A DNA stretch of 64,000 bases from assembly GCA_964023205.1 (NCBI GenBank), contig OZ026845.1, positions 2,180,001 to 2,244,000 on the forward strand, given 5' to 3'. The stretch is from Lutraria lutraria. Taxonomy: Eukaryota; Mollusca; Bivalvia; Venerida; Mactridae. The first letter of the stretch is position 1, and each line of letters starts with the position of its first letter. Below the pieces are notes generated by a model. It saw only the letters and a list, made by a program, of their open reading frames with translations. It was not told the DNA's origin and ran no database searches. Position numbers and translations under genes: made by a program. Below are positions 1-11,067 of this stretch, in pieces.

Positions 1-2469
1 AATTTGCACGGTGAATTAAGTTTATTTTATAATAGCTTCCTATTCCTATGTATAAGTTCCCACATCCGTAATGTATAAATATGCTGCAGTTGTAACCATA
101 TAAATTTGCACGATTGGTCACATGCCCAGTCTTAACTACTCGGGCATTCCCGTACATATCCGTCACTGAGAATACGCGTTGTTTTACAAACGCCGAGTGA
201 GGTTATATAGCGCGTGATATTGCTGGTACACAATAATATTTATTGGTCCCAGCTTAACTAACGTATTACAGAAAGTTTAGTCTATGGTAACAAAAAGCGA
301 TTGTTTGTTATTGCCTGTAGGTTCCATTCTCGTAAGAAATTACAATTAACCAACCAAAAAAATAAAGATAAAAACATGATAAATTTTCTCTGATTATACT
401 TAATATGCTTTATCGATGTTTAGACTTACAGTAAAATTAGACTGATCTAAAAGTACATAATACGGAAACTTTCATCTCATGGTCAGCTAGGCTAGCGCTA
501 GCCGATCGCCAAATCGCTATTGGCGAGTCAAAGACGAATCTGGCGAGTTAAAATTCTCCAATGGGCAACAAAAATCGCCAGACATTTTGCTATTTGGCGA
601 TTCTAACAGGCCTTGATAATCCAATACTTTAATCTCAAATACGCACTTCACACTGCAGACAGCAGTAATATGTGTGACAAACGATGCATGTCGATTGTTT
701 ACATCTGTCAACACCAATTTTAATTGCCCCAGGCGGTCATTCATAATGCAGATGACTATTCTATCAAAACAATCGCGAGTGCATCGTGGTAGTGAATAAA
801 GTCCGTACCATACCGGTACAGTCCGGGTTGTATTTTCCGAAAATTGCTTTGCACTGACTTTACTGAACAATCTCGGGTTTTGTAAGTTTTTATTGACAAT
901 TTACTACAAAAGTACAATGCCATGTTGAATTTAGCAGTATGACCAACAAAATATAAAAAACTCGTTAAGTTTCAAGCATGGTTGTTAAACTTATACTTCC
1001 GTGAATTATACGAATTTCGGACAACACATTTCGGATAACAGCATTTATTGAGTAATTTGTGTAAACCTGTTCTATATGTTAATGTTAAATGTGGTATATT
1101 ATCCTTTATACATTTGTATATGATAATATGGCACACATTTATGATGAATTCATCATTTGCCAGGGCAGCAGTGTTACTGTTAGTCTTATGAAAAGCATAA
1201 TGCAGTTTTAATGTTGGATTGATTATTATAAGTTCATAATGACATCACCATTTGCAATTTAATAATATTGCAGCTCAACAAAGTAAAAGGTGTAAGAGCC
1301 AAACAATTAGAGTTACCATCTGCAATTTTGTGAAAGAGCTTCATCTCCTTTTCGTACCAAACAACACAACTGATAGTCATGTTGATATGCTTTTGGGTGT
1401 ATAGATTTATTTCACTGAGACAAAATCTGAGCAATAAAATGTGATTTGAACTCATGCCTAGATAGCCAATGCATCTAGATAATATCAATTACTTTGCTGT
1501 TGTTCAAGTATGCCAAAGACTCATGTCTGATAGAGTACATATAAAAGCAACATCTAAATAGTTGCAGCATGTCAAAACATAAATAAACCAAGTGACTACA
1601 TTGCCCATAAAGTCCAGAAAATACCATGGAAAGTGTCAGTGCAGTAACAGGCACATAAAGCCATATTTCGTGGTAATTGAACTGGTCTAATAATTAGCCA
1701 ATGTGACCTGATTTGATAAATGCAGAGAAAACTATAATTAGCTGTATATACCAATAAGTCTTGGTTGACATGCCCAACATTTTGCTTTTGGTTAATTAAA
1801 TGCTGATCTGGCTATTAAGAAATCCGGGTTTATAGCCAGACGATTAAATGTCTGGCTACTAAGAATTTTTGGCTAGCGCTAGCCTAGGTCAGTCAGGATT
1901 GATTGCTACTGGAAGGTGCAGCACGTTATATTCCTCTCTGTTGCAGATATTCACACATTATACAATGTATCAGTATGTATATCACGCATGTTAAATACTT
2001 TAATTATCATTAATTGTTCTTATTCCGGTGTACTTGAAATTTACTTAAAATTGTATCAACAGTCTTACAGTATCCGTTTATCAGGAAACCTCATAAACGA
2101 CCGGATCATATGCATTTATGTACAAGCCTATATTCTGCTAATTGTTAACTGTTGAAAATAAATGTATGATATTATTGTACATGTATGTGTATGGTTATAT
2201 ATTCTTAAATATGCTTGTAAAACTATCCCAAATAAGAATACGGTTACAAATGCCTGTATATTCTCCCCCCCCCCTCTCTCTCTCTCTCTCTGGGGCGGCC
2301 CTGAAACCCTGAAATAACCATAGTCGTTGAATGGGTCGTTAAACAACAGAACTTGAAGGCAATTTAATATACTTGCATATAAAAATAAAGATCCGACAAA
2401 TCGTAATACGTTTCGGATTTCAGTTACAAAGTAAAAGCATGATATAAATTGAAGTAATTGAACAGTCAA
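1..2469. other. Gene-less AT-rich stretch
   Basis: No open frame here resembles a known protein; the frames present are short and lack domain-like composition. The only structure seen is a pair of palindromic motifs (listed separately), a C-run followed by a CT microsatellite near 2262-2291, and, at about 2290-2352, a fragment matching the 3' part of a SINE family that recurs at 16080, 27775, 41350 and 55790 (GGGGCGGCYCTGAAA...CGTTAAACAACAGAAC). Confidence 0.5.
488..1886. repeat. Candidate element bounded by GGCTAGCGCTAGCC motifs
   Basis: The 14-bp perfect palindrome GGCTAGCGCTAGCC occurs at 490-503 and 1871-1884. Adding the flanking TA makes a 16-bp inverted pair (TAGGCTAGCGCTAGCC on the left, its complement on the right), with partly matching outer bases (GTCAG left, GGTCAG right). 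This could be the terminal inverted repeats of a 1.4-kb non-autonomous transposon, but no clear target duplication or transposase frame was seen. Confidence 0.3.
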
Positions 2470-2590
2470 GCCTGTTAACAAAGGCCACCCTTGGGAAAGA
2501 AATGTGGCCTTTATTCGAAGGTCATTTTATTCGAAATAATCAATAATGTTTCAGGTGACCTTTATTTGGAGGAGGCCACTAATACAGAGT
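2470..2590. repeat. Dispersed AAAGGCCACC fold-back repeat, partial copy
   Basis: Contains the phrases AAAGGCCACCC, AATGTGGCCTTTATTCG and GACCTTTATTTGGAGG. The same phrases, in both orientations, recur at about 21288, 29992, 31660, 38560 and 60915. The complete copies begin near CAGTCAAACCTG and end near its complement, so the family looks like a short inverted-repeat element. Confidence 0.55.
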
Positions 2591-2708
2591 GGACAGGAAT
2601 TTCGAAAAAATTGACCGTAGTTGCTGGAAAATTACTTATTTCATCAGAAAGGGTCAAGGCACCTTGTTTAAATGTATATCTCATTATGTAAAACTGTTGT
2701 CAATACAC

Positions 2709-3009
2709 AGTTCCCACATCTACAATATTTACCTCCCTTGGCGGCCATCTTTGTTGGCAAATTCAACAAGCATTTATAGAAGATATTTATGTTTTTGTTT
2801 TGATAATTCTAAATACAGGATATTTATATGTGACAACTACATTTTCTTCAACCTGATGTGCTTATGGTCTAAACAACTTCATTATTAAGTTATCTTTTAT
2901 AAATTGGTTTGTTTAATTACCAATTTTCTTATTTTTTCTATTAAGCATATAAGAAATTTGCCAACTAAGATGGCTGCCAAGGGAGGTAAATATTGTAGAT
3001 ATGGGAATT
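2709..3009. mobile_element. Miniature inverted-repeat element with 55-bp arms
   Basis: The arm at 2709-2763 and the arm at 2955-3009 are reverse complements with only a few mismatches; both carry TACAATATTTACCTCCCTTG or its complement. The 190 bp between them are AT-rich with no coding sign. This is the structure of a MITE or fold-back element. The ends are inferred from where the complementarity stops; no clear target duplication was identified. Confidence 0.7.
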
Positions 3010-3419
3010 ATGTATTGAACATCGTAATGTACTTTTAACTATATACCCTGTCTAATTTTAATATATAAGTTTATATTTTTATCGTAACAAAGAGAAATCA
3101 CTCATGCATTAATTACTGTTTTAAGGGTAAGCTTCCCTTACATTTATTACCGCCGCTCTTACATTCGTCACTGTGAGAATGGTTCAGTTTTACATTTACC
3201 ACTGTATTAAAGGGAAATAACTCTTATATTATACTTGTTTAACGGAAAAGCATCATAATTTTCACGGCTGTATTAAAGGTAAACTGATTATATTAAAGGG
3301 AACACTCTTACCGTCTCTATGTTTAAGAAGGATCACTGTTTAAAAGCGAAAACACATTTTTATCCACCATTAATTGCTTTTAAAGGTACACCACTGGTAC
3401 ATTTATTGATATTTCAAAG
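3010..3419. other. Gene-less stretch with degenerate short repeats
   Basis: Several loose copies of a phrase like TTAAAGGGAAAYCACTCTTAC are scattered through this stretch. No coding potential was seen. Confidence 0.4.
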
Positions 3420-4440
3420 GAACGGATTAATCAAAGGGAAATCACTCTTACAACCATCACTTTTTATCAATGGGGAGTAATATCACTTTATTATTATATT
3501 ATACGGAAAGAATCATTAATTAAAAACTTCGTAGTTTCATTACTGAGATTTACTTCTAAGTTACATGGCGATTTTGTACGCATTTGTAATTTGAAAGTAT
3601 AGCCTCTTGTTCATAATCGCTAAAATCCGAAAACACTGAAGCTGCATTTAAAGAAGCACTGTTATATTTAAGCTAGATTACCGAAGGCCCGGCTATGGTT
3701 CGATCTAGCCTGAGTGTCTCCTTCCACTGTTTAAACATGCAGTCACCAAATGACTCTGGCTGTTGGATTTTTTCTCATTTATCTAAATCAACATTTTCCT
3801 ATCCAACTTGCTTCTGATGTAATGTGTTTAAGTACACAAACACACATACACACACATACAGTGGTACCGGTAGTACACTAGGTCGTCAGTCGATCTCCAC
3901 AGACCTTCTATCAGTAAACACCATCTCTCGACTCACAAGTAAATTACTTTATTTTTGTATGAAATCAAGGATTTACATCTGTATGCTTTGATGTTGTGAA
4001 GAAAGTTTGTAGTTAGAATCTTGAAAACGGGATAAAGTTTTTTTTGCATTTTGTGGCAAATGTCCGGATAGGACCATTCAGAAAAATACTTTATCCCGTT
4101 TACGCGCCTAGATGAGACATTAACATCATGAACTGTTTTTACATTTCTTTTAGTTACGTTAGTGCGCTGTATTATTTTCCTTTACTTTCCGAGTTCTTAT
4201 AATAAAAACACATTTCATGTTAGAAGCGGCAGGTGTGTGATGACGTAGTATACTACCATTGATATATATCTAGGATATAGGTATGTATTTGCAAACTCCT
4301 AGATATAATATCTACTGTATATATATATATATATTTCTACTTTTAGCATCTAAAAATTGAGAGCAGTCAAAAAGTATAATGAAATATATAATTATTTCAT
4401 ATATTTTTTTCATTTCACCGCCCGAGTACGTCGTATAAAA
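3420..4440. repeat. Diverged segmental duplicate, copy A
   Basis: This segment lines up, with indels, in direct orientation with 11708-12300. Shared landmarks in the same order include TCAAAGGGAAATCAC, GAGTAATATCACTTTATTAT, TAAGCTAGATTACCG, GTGTCTCCTTCCACT, CCAAATGAC, TTTTTTCTCATTT and a final block ending near TATAAAATATTCACAA. On the minus strand it covers the last codons and the 3' flank of the repeat-tail gene, so copy B is probably the 3' end of a neighbouring paralogue. Confidence 0.65.
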
Positions 4441-5763
4441 TATTCACAAAGAAACTTGTACATAATAACAGTTGTTCACGGTTGTTATAAGACACATGCA
4501 GATTAGTTTCTTCTTGTACGTTTGTGTTTCCTTGAGCCAGTTGTTCACGATTGTTATAAGAAACATGTAGTTTAGTTTCTTCTTGTACGTTTATGTTTCC
4601 TTGAGCCAGTTGTTCACGATTGTTATAAGACACATGTAGATTAGTTTCTTCTTGTACGTTTATGTTTCCTTGAGCCAGTTGTTCACGATTGTTATAAGAA
4701 ACATGACTTTGTTGTAGATTAGTGTGTTCTTGTACGTTTTTGTTTCCTTGAGCCAGTTGTTCACGATTGTTATAAGACACATGTAGTTTAGTTTCTTCTT
4801 GTACGTTTATGTTTCCTTGAGCCAGTTGTTTCCGATTGTTGTAAAACACATGTAGTTTAGTTTCTTCTTCTACGTTTATGTTTCCTTGAGCCAGTTGTTC
4901 ACGATTGTTATAAGAAACATGTAGATTAGTTTCTTCTTGTACGTTTATGTTTCCTTGAGCCAGTTGTTCACGATTGTTATAAGAAACATGACTTTATTGT
5001 AGATTAGTTTCTTCTTGTAAATCTTTGTTTCCTTGAGCCAGTTGTTCACGATTGTTATAAGACACATGTAGTTTAGTTTCTTCTTGTACGTTTATGTTTC
5101 CTTGAGCCAGTTGTTTCCGATTGTTGTAAAATACATGTACATGTAGTTTAGTTTCTTCTTCTACGTTTATGTTTCCTTGAGCCAGTTGTTCACGATTGTT
5201 ATAAGACACATGTAGATTAGTTTCTTCTTGTACGTTTTTGTTTCCTTGAGCCAGTTGTTCACGATTGTTATAAGAAACATGTAGTTTAGTTTCTTCTTGT
5301 ACGTTTATGTTTCCTTGAGCCAGTTGTTCACGATTGTTATAAGACACATGTAGATTAGTTTCTTCATCTACGTTTTTTTTTCATTGAGCCAGTTGTTTAC
5401 GATTGTTATAAGACACGTGTAGTTTAGTTTCTTCTTGTACGTTTATGTTTCATCCAGCCAGTTGTTTCCGATTGTTATAAGAAACATGTAGATTAGTTTC
5501 TTCTTGTACGTTTTTGTTTCCTTGAGCCAGTTGTTCACGATTGTTATAAGACACATGCAGATTAGTTTCTTCTTGTACGTTTGTGTTTCCTTGAGCCAGT
5601 TGTTCACGATTGTTATAAGAAACATGTAGATTAGTTTCTTCTTGTGCGTTTGTGTTTCCTTGAGCCAGTTGTTCACGATTGTTATAAGAAACATGTAGAT
5701 TAGTTTCTTCTTCACGTTTTTGTTTCCTTGAGCCAGTTGTTTCCGATTGTTATAAGAAACATG
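4415..5763 (-). pseudogene. 23-residue repeat tail of a membrane-protein remnant
   Basis: The DNA is a tandem array of about 19 units of 69 bp. Read on the minus strand each unit encodes 23 residues of the type SYNNREQLAQGN followed by INVQEETKLHV. The unit is a multiple of three, and long runs stay open (5347-4994 and 4849-4415 in one frame); the last unit runs into a distinct end (LLLCTSFFVNILYDVLGR, then stop at 4415). Frame breaks lie between the open blocks and in 5443-5763, where the array is read out of frame. One variant unit has an extra QQS. The upstream part of the same gene is at 11214-11707, beyond the retrotransposon that splits it. No family is recognised. The tail is hydrophilic and would be cytoplasmic given the transmembrane helix upstream. 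Each unit holds a Y-N-N, which fits the pYxN pattern bound by Grb2-type SH2 domains; that role is an inference. Confidence 0.6.
4440..5763. repeat. 69-bp tandem repeat array
   Basis: About 18 to 19 units recognised by the phrase CTTGAGCCAGTTGTTCACG, spaced about 69 bp apart. Variation between units is mainly at a few positions (GTAGATTAG or GTAGTTTAG; TTCACGATT or TTTCCGATT). The array is cut by the retrotransposon at 5764 and resumes for part of a unit at 11214. Confidence 0.9.
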
Positions 5764-5907
5764 TGTAATGAACTCAACGCCTGTTGGTGGGTAACTGACT
5801 TTATTCATAGACTTACTCAGATAAGTACAGATAACTATACAGGTACATTCATACATATGATACAAGAAGACAATACAAGTTGTCCCTTACATTACTAATA
5901 CATGACA
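5764..5907 (-). repeat. 3' LTR of the retrotransposon
   Basis: 144 bp, beginning TGTAATGAACTC and ending CATGACA on the plus strand (TG...CA ends on both strands). It matches 11068-11213 except for one substitution (GATACA against GCTACA) and a 2-bp gap (TTGTCCC against TTGTGTCCC). Confidence 0.93.
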
Positions 5908-5932
5908 TCCCCTTTTCTTTCTTTTTTTTAAA
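5908..5932 (-). other. Polypurine tract of the retrotransposon
   Basis: Directly inside the 3' LTR the plus strand reads TCCCCTTTTCTTTC followed by a T-run, which on the minus strand is an A/G run ending GGGGA next to the LTR. This is the usual place and composition of the plus-strand primer. Confidence 0.8.
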
Positions 5933-6900
5933 TCACAGGAATACACAGACCAAATCTGCTGTAATAAAAGTCATATATATGAAAAAAAAATATAATTTCA
6001 TATAATTATGTTGAATACACAATGCTAACAATACATTAAAGACAACTTAAGAAAGTATCATGGATTCAACTTGATTTACATCATTATATAATTATTTTTT
6101 TCTAAATATTAACTGATCATTATTAATTATGAGTTACAAAATAACAACTTTAATTTAATGCATAAGTTTATACAAATTCAATGTTTAACTGTTAAACCAA
6201 AAATAATATCCTGAAATACATATGCATGTTCCCTAAGTTTCCACAAAATAGTCGCTGTTATCTCAAATTCAAGCTTTGTGCTGGACTAAATGTTATTCTA
6301 ACAAATACCAAATACTATATATATGTATACATGTGTCAAGTTCTCGGCTAGGAAATGATAAATACCATGATAACAGGTTATAAAGTTGATACATTGTATT
6401 TAGCTACAGAGAAAACAATGAAACTATACGTTTCAAGCACACAACAATTTCATGACCAAATCGTATTCTAGAAGAAAAATATTTTGCTTCGCATTTAACA
6501 CAGATTTAATAATAGTTGGAACATATTTTAAGAAATAATGTATCAATCACACCATGAAATAATGAATAGTCCATATTAAATTTAAGAAGATCAAATGTTC
6601 TTCAATTAAATATAAAAATGTCAATTTCGGTACATACAAAATATGCAATCTTATGTCATTCATCTTCAAATTAGATTGGCTTCACAGCTGTATACGAGTA
6701 GACTAGCTTCATGAAATTACAAGAATAACACTTTTCAGTTTTCATCCTATAACATATATTTTAATATACGATTAGCAATGATTGTGTTTGTATTTAACCA
6801 CATTTAATTAACACATACTAAAGAATTAATATTACTGAAATTCTATGGGTTTTTTTACACAACTGATAGCGGGGTTATTATGCCCATCTCACTGTTATTT
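5933..6900. other. Non-coding 3' region of the retrotransposon
   Basis: About 970 bp between the end of the polymerase frame and the polypurine tract. It is AT-rich with no long frame on either strand; no envelope-like protein was seen. Confidence 0.6.
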
Positions 6901-7311
6901 TCAATTCACATAATCTTTTAAGTAACTCGGATTTCTTATTTCTCTACCATATCTTGACCTAATCACTGTTGTTCCACCATTGTTTCCTTGCTCTGCAGGT
7001 GCTTGCGTTTTCGGTGGTTCGTTACGCCTTTCACCTTGTACGACATTTCCGGCATTCGGTATGGGACCCTGTGACACTGGATATGGTATGATCTCGTCAC
7101 GAGTCTCAATGTTATATGGAACTTCCCTTGTTTTCATTAACATAGACGTGTTTCTACGATATTAACGCCCACTTTCACCAGCCTTCACCACATGAGAACG
7201 AGGATATGCTGTTTTCCGCACATATTCCGCTGGTTTCCACCCTGTAGGAGTCTTAATACGAACTGCATCGCCCGGTTTCAAGTCGTCCTTGATTTTTGTA
7301 TGTCTGTCATA
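6901..7311 (-). pseudogene. C-terminal end of pol, cut off by in-frame stops
   Basis: Same frame as the polymerase frame upstream. After the TAG at 7312-7314 the frame stays open with integrase C-terminal character (KPGDAVRIKTP, then a GWKPAEYV motif) until a TAA at about 7161-7163. It then continues to 6901 with a hydrophilic end that includes a SRYGREIRNP motif, typical of the extreme C-terminus of Ty3 integrases. The two stops therefore look like damage within one original frame. Confidence 0.75.
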
Positions 7312-9720
7312 CTAGTACTTTTGTTGCCACTTGTAATCATTTAGCTTTGATGCAACTTTCTCTGTTTTGTCTGCGTCAGGTTTTCTGAGTTCCTTTGATA
7401 TTGGTATGAGTGTCTTCGCTCTCCGACCCATAAGTCTTTGCATCGGTGAAGCTATTTCATCGTCACGTGGAGTGTTTCGCAGTTCAAGTAGACACAAGTA
7501 AATGTCTTCGCCAGTCTCAAAACATTTCTTTGTTATGTTCTTTACTGTCTGAACAGCTCGTTCAGCTAAACCGTTGGACTGTTGGTACAATGGAGAAGAT
7601 GTTACATGATTTATGCCATAAGCATCTATAAATTGCTTGAACTCTCTGCTTGCAAATTGCGGACCATTGTCGCTTACTAATGTGTCCATAATTCCATATC
7701 GAGCAATGTTTGCCTTAATGTGTTTCACCATTGTGCTCGTTCTGGTATCCTGTTGTAATGGCGCTACTTCAATGAAGTTTGAGTAATAGTCCACCATGAT
7801 CAAGTAATGATATCCATTAACTTCAAATAAGTATGTACCAACTTTACTCCAAGGTAGTGATGGTACCGGTTTCATCACCATAGGTTCTTTCGCAGGTTTG
7901 TTTTTGTATGTCAAGCAAACACTGCATTTGTTCACTATGTCCTCTATTTGTTTATTCATGCCTGGCCAATATACCAATTCCTTTGCCCGTTTCTTACAAT
8001 TGACAATTCCAAGATGTGCTTTGTGAATAGCCTTCAATGTTTCTGCTCTCAAAATGACTGGTATACAGACCCTTTGTCCTCTATATAACACACCATTGTA
8101 GACAGACAATTCATCTCTGAACTCCCAAAATGGCTTGGCTTCATCTTGAACTTCATTTCGTGATTCTGGCCAACCTGTTATAACTAACTGCTTCACAATC
8201 TTAATTTGTTCATCATTTGCCGTTGCTTTCGCAATTTTATCATGGTGTGTGCACGACAGTGTTTCTGCAACAAAAACCATTAGTTCATCATCCATAGTTT
8301 GTTTGGCACTTTCGCTCAATGGCATTCTGCTAAGACAGTCTGCAAGACCCATGTCTTTTCCTTTCTTATGAACCAATTTAAACTCATATGGCTGAAGTTT
8401 TAACATCATTCTTTGTATTCTTAATGGCGCTGCATGGATTGGCTTTTTCATTATAGTCTCAAGAGGCTTGTGATCCGATTCGATTGTGATTGTTGTATTG
8501 CCGTACAGTAACTTATGGAACCTCTCACATCCAAACACTACTGCCAACATCTCTTTCTCTATTTGTGCATACTTCTGTTCTGCTGACGTTAACGCACGAG
8601 ATGCGTATGCCACAACACCATTGCTTTGAATTATTGCTACTCCTAGGCCTCTCATTGATGCATCCACAGTTAAGGTAACTGGTTTTGAGACATTAAAATA
8701 CCTTAGCACCTTTGTTGACGTCAGTGTTTCCTTAATTTTTTCAAATGCATTGCTTGCTGCTGGCGTCCATTGCCACTGTTCTTGGTTCTTCAGGTCTCTC
8801 AGAGGAGCATTAAGTTCACTTAAATCAGGTATAAACTTGGCAACGTATGATAGCATTCCTAGCACTGTTAATAACTCACTCTGGTTTTCGGGCTCTTTCA
8901 TTTTCAGTATTGCTGCTATCCGCTCATCTGTTGGTTTTAGCCCTTCTCCTGTTAACTTATGACCCACATAGTTAACTTCAGGCTTCGCAAATACACATTT
9001 CTCTTTATTTAGCTTCAGATTGATACTTCTCGCCTTTTCAAGTACTGCTTTCAGTCTCTTATTATGCTCTTCTAGCGTTTTACCATGAATCAAAATGTCA
9101 TCAACCACGATTTCAACACCGTCCATTGCTCCAAAATGCTTTTCCATTTCTCTCTGGAACACTTCACTGGAACATCGCGCACCCATAGGCATTCTTAAGA
9201 ATCTGTAACGACCGTATGGAGTGTTGAATGTTGTTGACTTGGAACTCTTTTCTGACAATTTCACTTGGTAATAACCCATGTTCGCATCTAGAGTAGTAAA
9301 ATACTTGCTTCCATGCAACCTTGTTGCAACTTCATCAATAGTGTTCATAGGATAGTGTTCTCGCATGATTGCTTTGTTTAAATCAGTCGGATCTATACCT
9401 ATGCGAACTTTACCATTCTTTTTTCTAACACACACCATACTGTTCACCCATTCTGTTTGCTCAGTTTGTTTTGCAATTATTCTACATCGCTCCAGATGAT
9501 CTAATTGCTCTTTTAGTTCATCCCGTATTGCCACAGGTACAGGACGAGGTGCATGTACGATGGGTGTTACTGACTGATCGATTTTTATTTCGTATTCCCC
9601 TGGCAAACAACCAATTTGGTCTCCCAGTACGTCACTGAAGTCGTTGATTAGTTGCTCTGTTTCAGTCTTTGCACTGTTAACTCTCATTATAAGCCCTAGT
9701 TTCACAGAATCTTCCCTGGC
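7312..9720 (-). pseudogene. pol: Retrotransposon pol: reverse transcriptase, RNase H, integrase
   Basis: About 800 codons are open. The reverse transcriptase comes first, with the FTTLDANMGYYQV block and the catalytic VVDDIL motif. RNase H follows (TVDASMRGLGVAI, then IESDHKPLE), then the integrase zinc finger (H-X3-H in IHKAHLG and CSVC), and the integrase core with SDNGPQF and GLAERAV. The first catalytic Asp of the DDE triad, expected in a G-x-D-LFE context, is Tyr here (codon at 7831-7833), so this integrase should be inactive. The frame is closed upstream by a TAA at 9721-9723 that separates it from the end of the protease, and downstream by the TAG at 7312-7314. The first ATG (9705) is arbitrary; in intact relatives this part is made as a fusion with the protease. 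Confidence 0.9.
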
Positions 9721-9772
9721 TTACAAATTTATGTTCCTTGGGGTATCAATCACTTGGAACGTTAAAGTATGT

Positions 9773-9982
9773 CTAGTACGTGTTCTTATATTCGCATGGC
9801 AAAGTTATTTTCCCAAATGCCTTTATTTGACTCCCACTAACACCGTTTATATGTGCATCACTCATCTTGATTGGAGTTACTGACTTGAATTTCTCTGCAA
9901 CTTGCCTCGAAAGTACAGTACATTGCGCACCACTGTCTATCTCAAGAAATAGGTCTTTGTTTTGGATCTTCATTTTCACTGT
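9773..9982 (-). pseudogene. Retrotransposon aspartic protease fragment
   Basis: About 68 residues in the same frame as gag, one codon after the gag stop. It holds the active-site motif FLEIDSGAQCTVL (D-S-G) and an ING segment further on. The frame stops at 9773-9775, while the remaining protease residues are found in the frame of pol, so a frameshift lies near 9770 and a further stop at 9721-9723. There is no separate start codon of its own; expression would need readthrough of the gag stop. Confidence 0.8.
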
Positions 9983-10957
9983 TCAGTCCTGATTACTGAA
10001 TTCTTTGCCCAAATTTGCCGTATATACATCATGCGTTGATGTATATCTCTCAAACATACCGGCCAATTCTTCATCTTCTTCTGTGTAGTGCACCCTAGCA
10101 CCACCTCTGCCACGTCCACGACTAGTCCTAAAGCGACTGTTAAACTGACCACGACCACGTGATGTCGTACCACCTCTACAAAACTTTGAAGCTTTGAAAT
10201 GACCTCTTTGTCCACATGTATCACAACTTTTATTAAATGCAGGACAGTTTCTAAATGCATGAACACGACAACATTTATGACAAAACGACGCACCACCAAC
10301 CTTAGAAGAATTTTGTCGTCCCCCACGTTGACCACGTTTACCCGTACTTGCCATGTTAACTACTGGACTTTCCAATGTGTTTATGTGCGCATTTGTGAGT
10401 TCAATATGCCTGCATGTTTTAATTACCCTATCTAACGTAAGCTGGTCTGCTGTTATCTCCATTAGTTTCTCAGAACACTTTTTATAATTAATTCCATTGA
10501 TAATCATATCACAAATAAAACCATCTTTGTGTTCCCCATATTGGCAGTACTCTGCCTTCCTCTGTAACTCAGCAATGAAATCCATCACTGACAGTGTTCC
10601 TCTTTTTGTGTTGAGAAACTCTTGCCGTTTTATATTTCTGAAGTTGTGGACTCCAAAATGATGGTCAAATTTTACAAGTACAGTATCCAAATTGTACTGG
10701 TCCTCAGCTGCCCAATGCGCTATACCTCTGTCTTCATCTGCTAAGATCTCTGGGGCCCATACGAATGAATCGTAAATTTTGACGCACTCGCGTCCCATGT
10801 TGGACAATAACACGCCAACCTTCCGACGACCAGGTTTGTCATCTAATCCAAGCGCATCCAGGTGAATTAAAAAATCACGTTTATAAAGTTCCCATTTCGT
10901 TGCACCAGCATCTGACGGATTAAATTCAGGTAAATTTCTTATACCTTTAGCAGCCAT
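9983..10957 (-). CDS. gag: Retrotransposon Gag with two zinc knuckles
   Basis: 324 residues, ATG at 10957, stop TGA at 9983-9985. The N-terminal two thirds resemble Ty3-type capsid (NLPEFNPSDAGATKWELYK at the start, then an FLNTKRGTLSVMDF segment). The C-terminal third has two zinc knuckles, CHKCCRVHAFRNC and CDTCGQRGHFKASKFC, followed by an RG-rich basic stretch likely to bind RNA. Gag would form the particle that packages the element RNA. The frame is intact. Its TGA is followed directly, in frame, by the protease, so either a suppressed stop or a mutation separates gag and pro. Start is about 110 bp inside the 5' LTR. Confidence 0.88.
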   Translation of the reverse strand: MAAKGIRNLPEFNPSDAGATKWELYKRDFLIHLDALGLDDKPGRRKVGVLLSNMGRECVKIYDSFVWAPEILADEDRGIAHWAAEDQYNLDTVLVKFDHHFGVHNFRNIKRQEFLNTKRGTLSVMDFIAELQRKAEYCQYGEHKDGFICDMIINGINYKKCSEKLMEITADQLTLDRVIKTCRHIELTNAHINTLESPVVNMASTGKRGQRGGRQNSSKVGGASFCHKCCRVHAFRNCPAFNKSCDTCGQRGHFKASKFCRGGTTSRGRGQFNSRFRTSRGRGRGGARVHYTEEDEELAGMFERYTSTHDVYTANLGKEFSNQD

Positions 10958-11049
10958 ATCTATTCACTTTATCAGTCCACAAAAATGTTTAGAAAATAAT
11001 GTTACTACAAATTATTCAAAAATAATTCGGTTATTCCAGCTAAATAATT

Positions 11050-11067
11050 TCAACCATTCTGACACCA
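11050..11067 (-). other. Primer-binding site, tRNA-Leu type
   Basis: Directly inside the 5' LTR the minus strand reads TGGTGTCAGAATGG. The first 11 bases are complementary to the 3' end of animal tRNA-Leu (TTCTGACA plus CCA). This is the primer type reported for the Steamer element of clams. Confidence 0.8.

Noticed and set aside
2128..2481. 117-residue minus-strand frame
   Set aside because: Runs through a CT microsatellite and a SINE fragment; no protein character.
4440..5763. CRISPR-like array
   Set aside because: Repeats are contiguous 69-bp units without unique spacers, coding in one frame, in an animal genome.
5933..6900. Envelope gene in the retrotransposon
   Set aside because: No long frame on the minus strand between pol and the polypurine tract.
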